36,498 nucleotides of DNA from JAZKIX01 sp040384645. Its GTDB lineage: Bacteria; Pseudomonadota; Gammaproteobacteria; Burkholderiales; Burkholderiaceae_D. The position numbers and the translations under genes were made by a program. The stretch spans positions 1 through 36,498 of the forward strand of contig JAZKIX010000009.1 of assembly GCA_040384645.1 (NCBI GenBank). The letters run 5' to 3'. The notes under the pieces are model-generated. The model had not been told where the DNA came from, searched no databases, and saw nothing but the letters and a program-made list of their open reading frames with translations. Shown here piece by piece: positions 17,111 through 25,522 of the stretch (the stretch's first letter is position 1; every line of letters begins with the position of its first letter).

Positions 17111-18073
17111 TTGCAAATTATTCTGCTGCATCCGCGCTTCATCCGTGCCAAATCAGTGACCTTGAATCAAACCCATTTGATCGCGCTGGGTTTTTTGCTG
17201 ATGGTGCTGATTTTGACGACGTCGTTGTTGCTATGTAATGCGATAGTGCATTTTGCCGGCGGTAAAAAAATACCCTTCTTGCCCGATTTGCAGGCTCCCG
17301 TCACCCAAGACGACAGCAATAAACAAGACAAGTTTTTAAAAGAAAACCTGGCCGTGATGGCGATCAAACTGGGTGAAATGCAAGCCCAGTTGATGCGGCT
17401 AGATGCCTTGGGTGAACGGGTTCAGGGTTTGGCCGGCGTCAAGCCGGAAGAATTTAATTTCAAAGTCATGCCGGGACGCGGCGGAACCGAATCGTCCAGC
17501 CTGCCCGAGGCCACGCTGGCGCCGATGTCGATCTCGGCCTTCCAGCAAGCGCTGGACGCCATGGCGCAAGACGTCGAACATCGTGCCGACTATATGAATG
17601 TAATCGAGAGCACCTTGATGACAGACAAGATGCGCTCCAAGCAATTGCCGACCATTCAACCAGTTAATGTGACGTACAACGCTTCCAGTTTCGGCTGGCG
17701 ACTCGATCCCTTCACCGGGCGCAATGCGTTCCATGAAGGAATGGACTTTCCCGCGCAGGCTGGCACCCCGATTGTAGCTGCAGCTGGCGGCGTGGTGATC
17801 GCTGCCGAATTTCACAGTCAGTACGGAAATATGCTGGAAATCGATCACGGTAACGACATCATGACGCGTTATGCCCACGCATCACGCTTGCTGGTCAAGG
17901 TCGGCGATATCGTCAAACGCGGCCAGCAAGTGGCCGATATCGGCTCCACCGGCCGCTCCACTGGTGCACATCTGCATTTTGAAGTACATGTCAAAGGCGT
18001 AGTACAAAACCCATTAAAGTTCTTGTCGGCGGGTGCCGATCAAGCCAAGCTTGCCGAATTGATTAAAAATTAA
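17111..18073 (+). CDS. Membrane-anchored M23 (LytM) peptidase
   Basis: This 320-residue protein has an N-terminal membrane segment (about residues 24-46), a coiled-coil-prone region (about 70-110) and a C-terminal M23 domain. The zinc residues look intact: His208 and Asp212 in HEGMDFPAQAG, His256, and HLH at 287-289. It may therefore be an active periplasmic endopeptidase, or an amidase activator if catalysis is not used. The start is a TTG at 17111, supported by AGAGGA six bases upstream. Placement just before secA is common in betaproteobacteria. Confidence 0.88.
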   Translation: MQIILLHPRFIRAKSVTLNQTHLIALGFLLMVLILTTSLLLCNAIVHFAGGKKIPFLPDLQAPVTQDDSNKQDKFLKENLAVMAIKLGEMQAQLMRLDALGERVQGLAGVKPEEFNFKVMPGRGGTESSSLPEATLAPMSISAFQQALDAMAQDVEHRADYMNVIESTLMTDKMRSKQLPTIQPVNVTYNASSFGWRLDPFTGRNAFHEGMDFPAQAGTPIVAAAGGVVIAAEFHSQYGNMLEIDHGNDIMTRYAHASRLLVKVGDIVKRGQQVADIGSTGRSTGAHLHFEVHVKGVVQNPLKFLSAGADQAKLAELIKN

Positions 18074-18374
18074 CGGCGCGCTTGAAGGGTACCTATTGAT
18101 TCGGTCTCGCTCGCCCTAATATGCAATGGATTGTTGGGGGACGCTATCACTTGCAAAGTCATTGCGCTCCGGCATGGGGCGAAATTTTTAAGGCCGGTAC
18201 CGATCGATATGGCGGACGTCAAATCTTTCAACACAACCATGCTTGCTTTGATTTTGGATTTTTAGTGGCATCCACATGATAAAATCATTCCCTTTTTGCC
18301 ATAGTCGGACTCGTGGGATAGTGTTTTTTAACCTGGTGAGTCTTTTTTTACGGCGTTTTTTCTAGAATTCAAGC
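18074..18374. other. secA leader region, no confident gene
   Basis: This 301-base stretch precedes secA. Its last 90 bases contain several T runs (CCTTTTTG, GTTTTTTAA, CTTTTTTTACG, GTTTTTTC). One small frame, 18121-18279 on the plus strand (52 codons, starting MQWIVGGRYHLQ), has no ribosome site and no recognisable similarity. TTGGAT (18254) and GATAAA (18278) could form a weak promoter with an 18-base spacer. The T-rich leader could matter because secA is translationally regulated by secretion status in enteric bacteria, but no SecM-like arrest motif is seen. Confidence 0.5.
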
Positions 18375-21131
18375 ATGTCATTACTGACCCAGATTTTCGG
18401 TAGCCGCAATCAGCGACTCATCAAACAGTACCAAAAAACCGTTCGCGCTATCAATGCCTTAGAGCCAGAGGTGGAGAAGCTCTCAGATGAACAATTGCAG
18501 GCCAAGACACCGGCCTTCAAGGAGCGTGTCGCCAAGGGCGAAAGCCTGAACGATATCTTGCCGGAAGCGTTTGCGGTTTGCCGGGAGGCCAGTCGCCGTG
18601 TCTTGAAAATGCGTCATTTCGATGTGCAGTTGATCGGCGGCATGATCTTGCATTTTGGGAAAATTGCTGAAATGGGCACCGGCGAAGGCAAGACGCTGAT
18701 GGCAACCTTGCCCGCGTACCTGAATGCCTTATCCGGTAAAAGCGTGCATGTGGTAACGGTCAATGATTACCTCGCGCAGCGCGATGCGGACTGGATGGGC
18801 ACCTTGTACGGCTGGCTGGGTCTATCGACCGGGGTCAACCTGTCGCATATGGATCACGATGCCAAGCAACGCGCTTATGCCGCGGACATCACCTACGGTA
18901 CCAACAATGAATTCGGCTTTGATTATCTGCGCGACAATATGGTATTTGAAGCGGGCGAAAGGGTGCAGCGCAGCCTCAGTTTTGCGATTGTCGATGAAGT
19001 CGACTCGATCCTGATTGATGAAGCCAGAACGCCGTTGATCATTTCCGGCCAGGCAGAAAACCACACCGACCTGTATCACAAGATTAATGTCGTGCCCGGC
19101 ATGTTGACCTTGCAAGTTGGCGAAGAAACACCGGACGGCAAGGGCAAGATCGAAGTTTTGGGCGATTACACCAAAGACGAAAAAACGCACCAAGTCCTGT
19201 TGACCGAAGACGGCCATGAAAAGTCAGAAAAAATCCTGACCCAAATGGGGTTGCTGCCAGAAGGCGCCTCGCTCTACGATGCTGCCAATATCACGCTGGT
19301 GCATCATTTGTACGCCGCCTTGCGCGCCCACGCGCTGTATCACAAGGATCAACATTACGTGGTGCAAAACAATGAAGTTGTCATCGTCGATGAATTTACC
19401 GGGCGTCTGATGTCGGGTCGCCGCTGGTCGGATGGCTTGCATCAAGCGGTCGAAGCTAAGGAGCGTGTCCAGATTCAAAACGAGAATCAAACGTTGGCAT
19501 CGATCACATTCCAGAACTATTTCCGGATGTATGCCAAGTTGTCGGGCATGACCGGTACTGCCGATACCGAGGCCTACGAATTCCAAGAAATTTACGGTTT
19601 GGAAACGGTCGTTTGTCCGCCGAATCGTCCTTCACAGCGTAAAGACCGGCAAGATCAGGTCTATAAGAGCGCGGACGAGAAATACAAGGCGATGTTGGCC
19701 GATATCAAGGATTGTTACGAGCGCGGCCAACCGGTTTTAGTCGGAACGACATCGATTGAGAATTCCGAGTTGTTGTCCGATATGCTGACCAAAAATAATT
19801 TGCAGCATAACGTCTTGAACGCCAAGCAGCATGCGCGCGAAGCCGAAATCATTGCCCAAGCCGGGCGTCCAAAAATGATTACGATTGCAACCAATATGGC
19901 CGGTCGCGGTACCGACATCGTATTGGGCGGCAATGTTGAAAAACAAATTCAAATCATCGAAGCCGACCCCGCTTTGCCGACAGCAGAGAAAGAGAAGCAA
20001 GCGCAAAAGCTGCGTGACGAATGGCAATCGCTGCACGATCACGTGGTGACAGCAGGTGGCTTGCATATCATCGGTACTGAGCGCCACGAGTCGCGCCGCG
20101 TCGACAATCAATTGCGCGGCCGTTCTGCACGTCAGGGCGATCCGGGTTCGTCACGGTTCTATTTGTCGCTGGATGATGCCTTGCTGCGCATTTTTGCCGG
20201 CGACCGTGTGCGCGCCATCATGGATCGTTTGAAGATGCCGGAAGGCGAACCGATTGAGGCAGGCATTGTGTCACGCTCGATCGAATCGGCGCAGCGCAAG
20301 GTAGAAGCACGCAACTTCGATATCCGTAAGCAATTGCTGGAATACGATGATGTCGCCAACGATCAGCGCAAAGTTTTGTACCAACAACGTAATGAGTTGC
20401 TGGAAGCGCGTGAAGTGGCGGCATTGATTGCATCCTTGCGTCATGGCGTTTTCACCGATTTATTCCGCGAACATGTTCCGGCTGAATCGGTCGAGGAGCA
20501 ATGGAATATTCCGGCGCTGCAAAGCACGCTTGCCTCCGAATGGCAACTCGACGTGCCGTTGGCTGCCATGCTGGAAGCCGAACCAAACCTGACCGAAGAA
20601 GAATTGCTGGAGCGTGTGTTGAAGGCGGCAGACGATGAGTACGCATCTAAAATTGCCATCGTCGGGCAAGACTCTTTTGCCGGCTTTGAACGGAGCGTTG
20701 CCCTGCAAAGTGTCGATAGCCATTGGCGCGAGCATTTGGCTGCACTGGATCATTTGCGCCAGGGGATACATTTGCGTGGATATGCACAGAAAAATCCTAA
20801 GCAAGAATACAAGCGTGAAGCGTTTGAATTATTTGGCCAGATGCTCGACCTGATCAAAAACGAAGTAGTTCGGATTGTGATGACAGTCAAAATCCAATCG
20901 CGTGCCGAGATCGATGCTGCCGAGCAGGCAATGGCGCAATCGCATGTGGAAAACGTCCATTATCAACATGCTGATTTCAATCCCGATGCCGGACCGGAAG
21001 AATTGTTGGCGCCGACCGCGAATGCCAATGCTGCGCAAGAACAGGGCGGTTTGCCAAAAGTCGGTCGCAATGATCCTTGCCCTTGCGGCAGCGGCAAGAA
21101 GTACAAGCAATGCCATGGAAAATTAGCCTAA
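18375..21131 (+). CDS. secA: SecA protein translocase ATPase
   Basis: SecA is the motor that drives preproteins through SecYEG. The 918-residue protein has the DEAD-type Walker A segment MGTGEGKTL (residues 100-108), the DEVDSILIDEA Walker B, the GTNNEFGFDYLRDN segment, the TNMAGRGTDI motif in the second nucleotide-binding domain and the preprotein crosslinking and helical scaffold regions. It ends in the zinc-binding SEC-C tail, NDPCPCGSGKKYKQCHG, which binds SecB and lipids in this family. The length is typical. A strong terminator follows within 20 bases. Confidence 0.98.
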   Translation: MSLLTQIFGSRNQRLIKQYQKTVRAINALEPEVEKLSDEQLQAKTPAFKERVAKGESLNDILPEAFAVCREASRRVLKMRHFDVQLIGGMILHFGKIAEMGTGEGKTLMATLPAYLNALSGKSVHVVTVNDYLAQRDADWMGTLYGWLGLSTGVNLSHMDHDAKQRAYAADITYGTNNEFGFDYLRDNMVFEAGERVQRSLSFAIVDEVDSILIDEARTPLIISGQAENHTDLYHKINVVPGMLTLQVGEETPDGKGKIEVLGDYTKDEKTHQVLLTEDGHEKSEKILTQMGLLPEGASLYDAANITLVHHLYAALRAHALYHKDQHYVVQNNEVVIVDEFTGRLMSGRRWSDGLHQAVEAKERVQIQNENQTLASITFQNYFRMYAKLSGMTGTADTEAYEFQEIYGLETVVCPPNRPSQRKDRQDQVYKSADEKYKAMLADIKDCYERGQPVLVGTTSIENSELLSDMLTKNNLQHNVLNAKQHAREAEIIAQAGRPKMITIATNMAGRGTDIVLGGNVEKQIQIIEADPALPTAEKEKQAQKLRDEWQSLHDHVVTAGGLHIIGTERHESRRVDNQLRGRSARQGDPGSSRFYLSLDDALLRIFAGDRVRAIMDRLKMPEGEPIEAGIVSRSIESAQRKVEARNFDIRKQLLEYDDVANDQRKVLYQQRNELLEAREVAALIASLRHGVFTDLFREHVPAESVEEQWNIPALQSTLASEWQLDVPLAAMLEAEPNLTEEELLERVLKAADDEYASKIAIVGQDSFAGFERSVALQSVDSHWREHLAALDHLRQGIHLRGYAQKNPKQEYKREAFELFGQMLDLIKNEVVRIVMTVKIQSRAEIDAAEQAMAQSHVENVHYQHADFNPDAGPEELLAPTANANAAQEQGGLPKVGRNDPCPCGSGKKYKQCHGKLA

Positions 21132-21147
21132 TGCTTTAAGCGACAAT

Positions 21148-21177
21148 AAAAAGGGCGGATTTTTTCCGCCCTTTTTT
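21148..21177 (+). terminator. Rho-independent terminator after secA
   Basis: GGGCGGA (21153-21159) pairs with TCCGCCC (21165-21171) around a five-T loop, followed by six T residues. Five A residues precede the stem, so the structure could also stop transcription from the opposite strand. It begins 17 bases after the secA stop. Confidence 0.92.
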
Positions 21178-21284
21178 ATGTGCTTGAATTTACTGATTTT
21201 GTTAGCGGCCGTATTGCCAAACCTATTTGGCCAATACTATTGCCGATATGTTTTTTAAAACAAATAACCATCGAAAGAACTCCT

Positions 21285-22523
21285 ATGGCCGTCAATTCCC
21301 CCATTCCTAGCGCCGCCGACTTGAAGCCCGTCGCCGGCATCGCTCTCGGTTTTGCCGAAGCCAATATCCGCAAGCCCAATCGCAAAGATTTGCTGGTGAT
21401 GAAATTGGCGCCGACCGCCACCGTCGCCGGCGTATTTACGACCAATCGTTTTTGCGCCGCACCGGTACAGGTGTGTAAAGCCCATCTGGAAGGCATCCAT
21501 CTATCGCAGACGCCGATCCGTGCCTTGTTGATCAATACCGGCAATGCCAATGCCGGCACCGGCGAGACTGGCCTCAGCGATGCCAACCAGACTTGCAGTG
21601 CGCTGGCCGATTTGCTGGAATGCGAACCCTCGCAAATCCTGCCATTTTCAACCGGTGTGATTTTGGAACCATTGCCGGTGGAGCGTATCAAGGCCGGCTT
21701 GCCGCAAGCCTTGCTCAATTTAAAGGAAGACAACTGGCTTAACGCTGCGATGGCAATCATGACCACCGACACCCAGCCAAAAGCCGCGTCGCGCAGCGTA
21801 ACGATCGATGGCAATGTCATCACCCTGACCGGTATCAGCAAGGGCGCCGGCATGATCCGGCCGAATATGGCGACCATGCTGGGCTTCCTTGCCACCGATG
21901 CCAAGGTGTCGCAAAACGTGCTGGATCACCTGGTCAAGGTCGCCGCTGACCGGTCCTTTAACTGCATCAGCATTGATGGCGATACCTCGACCAACGATTC
22001 TTTCATGCTCATTGCCACCGGTGCTTCGCCGGTGGAAGTGACCGAAATCGATTCGCCGGAATATGCCGTGCTGGCAGAAGCGGTCATCGGCCTATCGACC
22101 CATCTGGCGCAAATGATCGTGCGTGACGGCGAAGGTGCCACCAAATTCATCACAGTCACCGTAGAGCAGGGCGCGAGCGTGGAAGAATGCCGCAAGGTCG
22201 CGTATTCAATTGGTCATTCACCACTGGTGAAGACCGCTTTTTTTGCCTCCGACCCTAATCTGGGCCGTATCCTGTGCGCCATCGGTTACGCCGGGATTGA
22301 TGACCTCGATGTTAGCAAACTCAACCTCTACCTGGACGATGTATGGGTCGCTAAAAATGGCGGGCGCAATCCTGATTACCGTGAACAAGATGGTCAAAAC
22401 GTGATGAAGAAAAGCGAGATCACGGTGCGTGTCAAGCTGGCACGCGGCACGGCCGAGGCGACCATCTGGACTTGTGACTTGTCGCAGGAATACGTGGCGA
22501 TCAACGCCGATTACCGGTCCTAA
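21285..22523 (+). CDS. argJ: ArgJ ornithine acetyltransferase / N-acetylglutamate synthase
   Basis: ArgJ recycles the acetyl group in arginine synthesis, moving it from N-acetylornithine to glutamate. The frame is open from 21180 (GTG), but the N-terminus MAVNSPIPSAADLKPVAGI and ATG at 21285 fit the family; the extra 35 residues would begin in the secA terminator. The product has 412 residues. ArgJ is made as a precursor that cleaves itself before a threonine; that site is visible as RPNMATMLGF, with Thr197 as the nucleophile. TNRFCAAPV and the C-terminal SQEYVAINADYRS also match. Whether it is mono- or bifunctional cannot be read from sequence. Confidence 0.95.
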   Translation: MAVNSPIPSAADLKPVAGIALGFAEANIRKPNRKDLLVMKLAPTATVAGVFTTNRFCAAPVQVCKAHLEGIHLSQTPIRALLINTGNANAGTGETGLSDANQTCSALADLLECEPSQILPFSTGVILEPLPVERIKAGLPQALLNLKEDNWLNAAMAIMTTDTQPKAASRSVTIDGNVITLTGISKGAGMIRPNMATMLGFLATDAKVSQNVLDHLVKVAADRSFNCISIDGDTSTNDSFMLIATGASPVEVTEIDSPEYAVLAEAVIGLSTHLAQMIVRDGEGATKFITVTVEQGASVEECRKVAYSIGHSPLVKTAFFASDPNLGRILCAIGYAGIDDLDVSKLNLYLDDVWVAKNGGRNPDYREQDGQNVMKKSEITVRVKLARGTAEATIWTCDLSQEYVAINADYRS

Positions 22524-22549
22524 AAAATTGCGCAGGATTTGAATTTCAT

Positions 22550-23419
22550 ATGAATCAACTCGATCAATTTCTAGTGCGGGCCGAAGCCTTGCTGGCGCGG
22601 GTCGAAGCCATCTTGCCCGCGGCGTCGCCAATGCCAGACTGGCAAGCCACGGCATTTCGCTGGCGCAAACGGACTGGGCAGAATGGCGGCCACTTGCAAG
22701 CTGTACGCCAGATCGCGCCGATTGGCTTATCCGATCTGCACAATATCGGCACCCAAAAAGAACAGATCGAACAAAATACCCGCCAGTTTGTACGCGGCAA
22801 GCAAGCCAATAATGTGCTCCTGACCGGCGCCCGCGGCACGGGTAAATCATCGCTGATCAAAGCCTGTCTGAACCAGTTTGCAGCTGATGGTTTGCGCCTG
22901 ATTGAGGTGGACAAAGACGACCTAGTTGATTTGCCCGACATCGTCGATTTGATCGCAGCACGGCCGGAGCGCTTCATTATTTTTTGCGATGATTTGTCGT
23001 TTGAAGAAGGCGAGAGCGGCTACAAGGCTTTGAAGGTGGCGCTGGACGGCAGCATCTCGGCCCAGTCGGATAATGTATTGATCTATGCGACTTCCAACCG
23101 GCGTCATTTGATGCCAGAGCGTATGTCAGACAATGCCAGTTACACCCGCGCCGACGATGGCGATCTGCATCCAGGCGAAACGGTCGAGGAAAAAATTTCC
23201 CTGTCCGAACGCTTTGGCCTATGGCTCTCGTTTTACCCCTTCAGGCAAGATGATTATCTTGAAATCGTGGGCCATTGGTTGGGACATTTCGGTTGCGACG
23301 CTAGTCAGATTGAAGCGGCACGTGCCGATGCCTTGCGCTGGGCCCTGCAACGCGGTTCACGTTCAGGCCGGGTTGCCTGGCAATTTGCCAAGGACTATGC
23401 AGGAAAGCACGATGTGTAA
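22550..23419 (+). CDS. DUF815 family AAA-type ATPase
   Basis: This 289-residue protein is predicted to be cytoplasmic and of the DUF815 family of P-loop ATPases. The Walker A motif is GARGTGKS (residues 93-100), the Walker B region is FIIFCDDLSFE (from 142), and YATSNRRHLMPERM resembles the sensor-1 segment. The role of the family is not established. It starts 26 bases after argJ and could be cotranscribed with it. Proteins like this commonly neighbour argJ and mutT in betaproteobacteria, from memory. No transmembrane segment is seen. Confidence 0.85.
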   Translation: MNQLDQFLVRAEALLARVEAILPAASPMPDWQATAFRWRKRTGQNGGHLQAVRQIAPIGLSDLHNIGTQKEQIEQNTRQFVRGKQANNVLLTGARGTGKSSLIKACLNQFAADGLRLIEVDKDDLVDLPDIVDLIAARPERFIIFCDDLSFEEGESGYKALKVALDGSISAQSDNVLIYATSNRRHLMPERMSDNASYTRADDGDLHPGETVEEKISLSERFGLWLSFYPFRQDDYLEIVGHWLGHFGCDASQIEAARADALRWALQRGSRSGRVAWQFAKDYAGKHDV

Positions 23420-23429
23420 GCAATATCAT

Positions 23430-23504
23430 GGGGGTATAGGCAATAATATGCCGTATTCCGCCCGGTTTTATTGGCTTAAAAAAAATACTGCCCCCAGTAT
23501 AATT
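23430..23504 (+). repeat. Dispersed 75-bp intergenic element, copy 3 (ATPase-mutT)
   Basis: Third copy, ungapped relative to the others. The C-rich box here reads TTCCGCCCG and the dyad is the most symmetrical of the four: ATACTG, four C, CAGTAT. The element takes up most of the 111-base gap. Its end reads TATAAT at 23498-23503, a perfect -10 hexamer, placing a possible start point about 20 bases before the mutT ATG. TTGGCT lies 21 bases before that hexamer, longer than a normal -35 spacing; TTAAAA lies 16 bases before it. Confidence 0.85.
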
Positions 23505-23530
23505 TCACTTCAATTGTCGTTTTTTACGTC

Positions 23531-23953
23531 ATGACGGCGGCAGAATCGACACCGATCAATGTTGCGGTGGGTATCTTGATCAGGGAAAATGGCGATGTAC
23601 TTTTGGGGCAGCGGCCATTGGGCAAACCCTATGCAGGTTATTGGGAATTCCCCGGTGGCAAGGTGGAAGCGGATGAAACTATTTTCGATGCCCTGAAACG
23701 CGAGTTCGTCGAGGAATTAGGCGTCCATATTGCGAGCGCCGAAGCATGGTGCGGTGTTGAACATATCTATCCGCATGCCCATGTCCGCTTGCATTTTTAC
23801 CTTAGCCGCGATTGGCAAGGCGAGCCGCAGAGCCTGGAAGGACAAGCGTTTGCATGGCAGGGAAAAGTTTCTTTGGAGCCACTGTTGCCAGCGACGATTC
23901 CGCTGCTTACTTGGTTGGAAGATATGCGCAAGGAAATGCTGGAAGCCAGATGA
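23531..23953 (+). CDS. mutT: MutT-type Nudix hydrolase
   Basis: This is a 140-residue Nudix protein, likely the pyrophosphatase that removes 8-oxo-dGTP from the nucleotide pool. The Nudix box GX5EX7REUXEEXGU is complete from Gly43 to Val65, with Arg57, Glu58, Glu61 and Glu62 in place. PYAGYWEFPGGKVE before it is characteristic of MutT rather than of other Nudix subfamilies. No clear Shine-Dalgarno is seen before the ATG. Copy 3 of the dispersed element abuts the gene on the 5' side. The substrate assignment is by family. Confidence 0.92.
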   Translation: MTAAESTPINVAVGILIRENGDVLLGQRPLGKPYAGYWEFPGGKVEADETIFDALKREFVEELGVHIASAEAWCGVEHIYPHAHVRLHFYLSRDWQGEPQSLEGQAFAWQGKVSLEPLLPATIPLLTWLEDMRKEMLEAR

Positions 23954-24027
23954 GGCATGGTCGGCGTTGGTAGGCGACATGGGCGTTTGTCGCTTTCCGA
24001 TATAAGGCAATTGTTCAGGAGGCTGTC

Positions 24028-25278
24028 GTGAAAATCATCGTCCTCGGTAGTGGCGTAGTCGGTACTGCATCGGCCTATTATCTAGCGCAGGCCGGACACG
24101 AGGTCACCGTGGTTGATCGCCAAAGCGCGGCCGGCATGGAAACCAGTTTCGCCAACGCAGGTGAAATTTCGCCCGGCTATGCTGCCCCTTGGGCTGGGCC
24201 TGGCGTGCCTTTGAAGGCGCTGAAGTGGCTGATGATGAGCCATAGCCCGTTGGTCTTGCGCCCCCGATTTGACCCTGAAATGTGGCGCTGGCTGTTGCAA
24301 CTTTTGAGGAATTGTACCGCCGCACGTTATGACATCAACAAAGGCCGGATGTTGCGGTTGGCCGAATATAGCCGCGATTGCCTGCGTCAGTTGCGGCAAG
24401 TCACCGGTATCAGTTACGACGAGCGCATGCAAGGCACCTTGCAATTATTTCGCAGCCAACAGCAGCTCGATGCAGCGTCTAAAGACATCGCCATTTTGCG
24501 GCGTTATCAAGTGCCGTACGCCTTGCTCGAGCGCGCCGCTTGCGTCGAGGCCGAACCGGCTTTGGTGCAGGTAAAGCACAAATTTCTAGGTGGCTTACGG
24601 CTGCCGGGTGATGAAACCGGCGATTGTTTTCAATTCACGCAGGGTTTGGCCGCACTGGCGATGGCATCGGGCGTGCGCTTCGATTTTGGCGTAGCGATTC
24701 AGGGTTTGATACGCGAACAAGACACGATCGCAGCGATCCAGACTTCCGCCGGAGTCATGAAAGCTGAGGCTTATGTGCTGGCGATGGGAAGTTATTCGCC
24801 GCTTTTATTGCGCCGGATTGGTTTGCGAATTCCGGTGTATCCGGTCAAAGGTTATTCGATTACCTTTCCGGTCACAGACGCTACGGCGGCACCGGTTTCT
24901 ACGGTGATGGATGAAACGTTCAAAGTGGCGATTACGCGTCTAGGAAATAGAATTCGGGTCGGTGGTACTGCTGAAATATCCGGCTATGATTTATCGCTGA
25001 CGCCAGCCCGTCGTCTGACGCTGGAACATTCGGTGAGTGATTTATTTCCCTTGGCGGGGCCGGTTGGACAAGCGCAATTTTGGGCTGGTTTACGTCCAAT
25101 GACCCCCGATGGCACGCCGGTTCTCGGTTTAACACCTTTACGCAATCTTTACCTTAATACAGGCCACGGCACTTTGGGATGGACCATGGCTTGCGGTTCA
25201 GGACGGGTATTGGCTGACATTATTTCTGGACGGGTGCCAGATATCGACTTGGCGGGCCTGGCGATGGGTCGCTATTAA
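24028..25278 (+). CDS. dadA: D-amino acid dehydrogenase, FAD-dependent (DadA-like)
   Basis: This 416-residue flavoprotein is likely to oxidise D-amino acids (in the family, D-alanine to pyruvate) and pass electrons to the membrane quinone pool. The start is a GTG with a very strong CAGGAGG site five bases upstream. The N-terminal dinucleotide-binding motif is VLGSGVVGTASAYYLAQ (glycines within residues 7-12) followed by the acidic strand end VVDR. FANAGEISPGYAAPWAGPG, VYPVKGYSITFP and the C-terminal GHGTLGWTMACGSG match DadA. No alr or dadX partner is adjacent, so other D-amino acid or glycine oxidoreductase roles are possible. Confidence 0.88.
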   Translation: MKIIVLGSGVVGTASAYYLAQAGHEVTVVDRQSAAGMETSFANAGEISPGYAAPWAGPGVPLKALKWLMMSHSPLVLRPRFDPEMWRWLLQLLRNCTAARYDINKGRMLRLAEYSRDCLRQLRQVTGISYDERMQGTLQLFRSQQQLDAASKDIAILRRYQVPYALLERAACVEAEPALVQVKHKFLGGLRLPGDETGDCFQFTQGLAALAMASGVRFDFGVAIQGLIREQDTIAAIQTSAGVMKAEAYVLAMGSYSPLLLRRIGLRIPVYPVKGYSITFPVTDATAAPVSTVMDETFKVAITRLGNRIRVGGTAEISGYDLSLTPARRLTLEHSVSDLFPLAGPVGQAQFWAGLRPMTPDGTPVLGLTPLRNLYLNTGHGTLGWTMACGSGRVLADIISGRVPDIDLAGLAMGRY

Positions 25279-25298
25279 CCCGTATTCTTGATATGGGT
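25278..25298. terminator. Small hairpin between convergent dadA and yacG
   Basis: ACCCGTAT (25278-25285) can pair with ATATGGGT (25291-25298), with one G-U pair, around a five-base loop. It starts at the last base of dadA and sits between two convergent genes. No T run follows, so it is only a weak terminator candidate. Confidence 0.35.
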
Positions 25299-25309
25299 GC
25301 TGATTTGAC

Positions 25310-25510
25310 TTAGTTCAGTTCGCCCGGTGGTAGCAATTCATCGTCATTTTCGCTATCAGGTGACTTGCTTACAGGGATGACGTATTTTTCCTCGGCCCAA
25401 GCACCCAGATCAATTTGCTTGCATCGTTCCGAACAAAAGGGACGAAATTTATTAGTGGGGAGCCATTCGACTTTCTTCCCACACGTGGGGCATTCCACCA
25501 GAACCGCCAT
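25310..25510 (-). CDS. yacG: YacG zinc-binding DNA gyrase inhibitor
   Basis: This is a 66-residue zinc-finger protein of the YacG/DUF329 family, which in E. coli binds GyrB and inhibits gyrase. The four zinc cysteines are visible at residues 7, 10, 26 and 30 (CPTCGKK and FCSERCKQIDLGAWA). The tail is acidic. The start is taken at the ATG at 25510, with AGGTGGGA upstream, rather than four codons earlier at 25522. It follows zapD by about a dozen bases, and yacG-zapD-coaE next to pilD is a familiar proteobacterial order. Confidence 0.93.
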   Translation of the reverse strand: MAVLVECPTCGKKVEWLPTNKFRPFCSERCKQIDLGAWAEEKYVIPVSKSPDSENDDELLPPGELN

Positions 25511-25522
25511 AAAACATCCCAC

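Noticed and set aside
18121..18279. Small 52-codon frame upstream of secA as a SecM analogue
   Set aside because: It has no ribosome site, no signal peptide and no arrest-like C-terminus.
23485..23501. The ATACTG-CCCC-CAGTAT dyad as an RcnR/CsoR-type metal regulator operator
   Set aside because: Such operators need a G/C tract between TACT and AGTA; only copy 3 has a full one, and copies 1 and 4 do not, so the likeness is probably chance.
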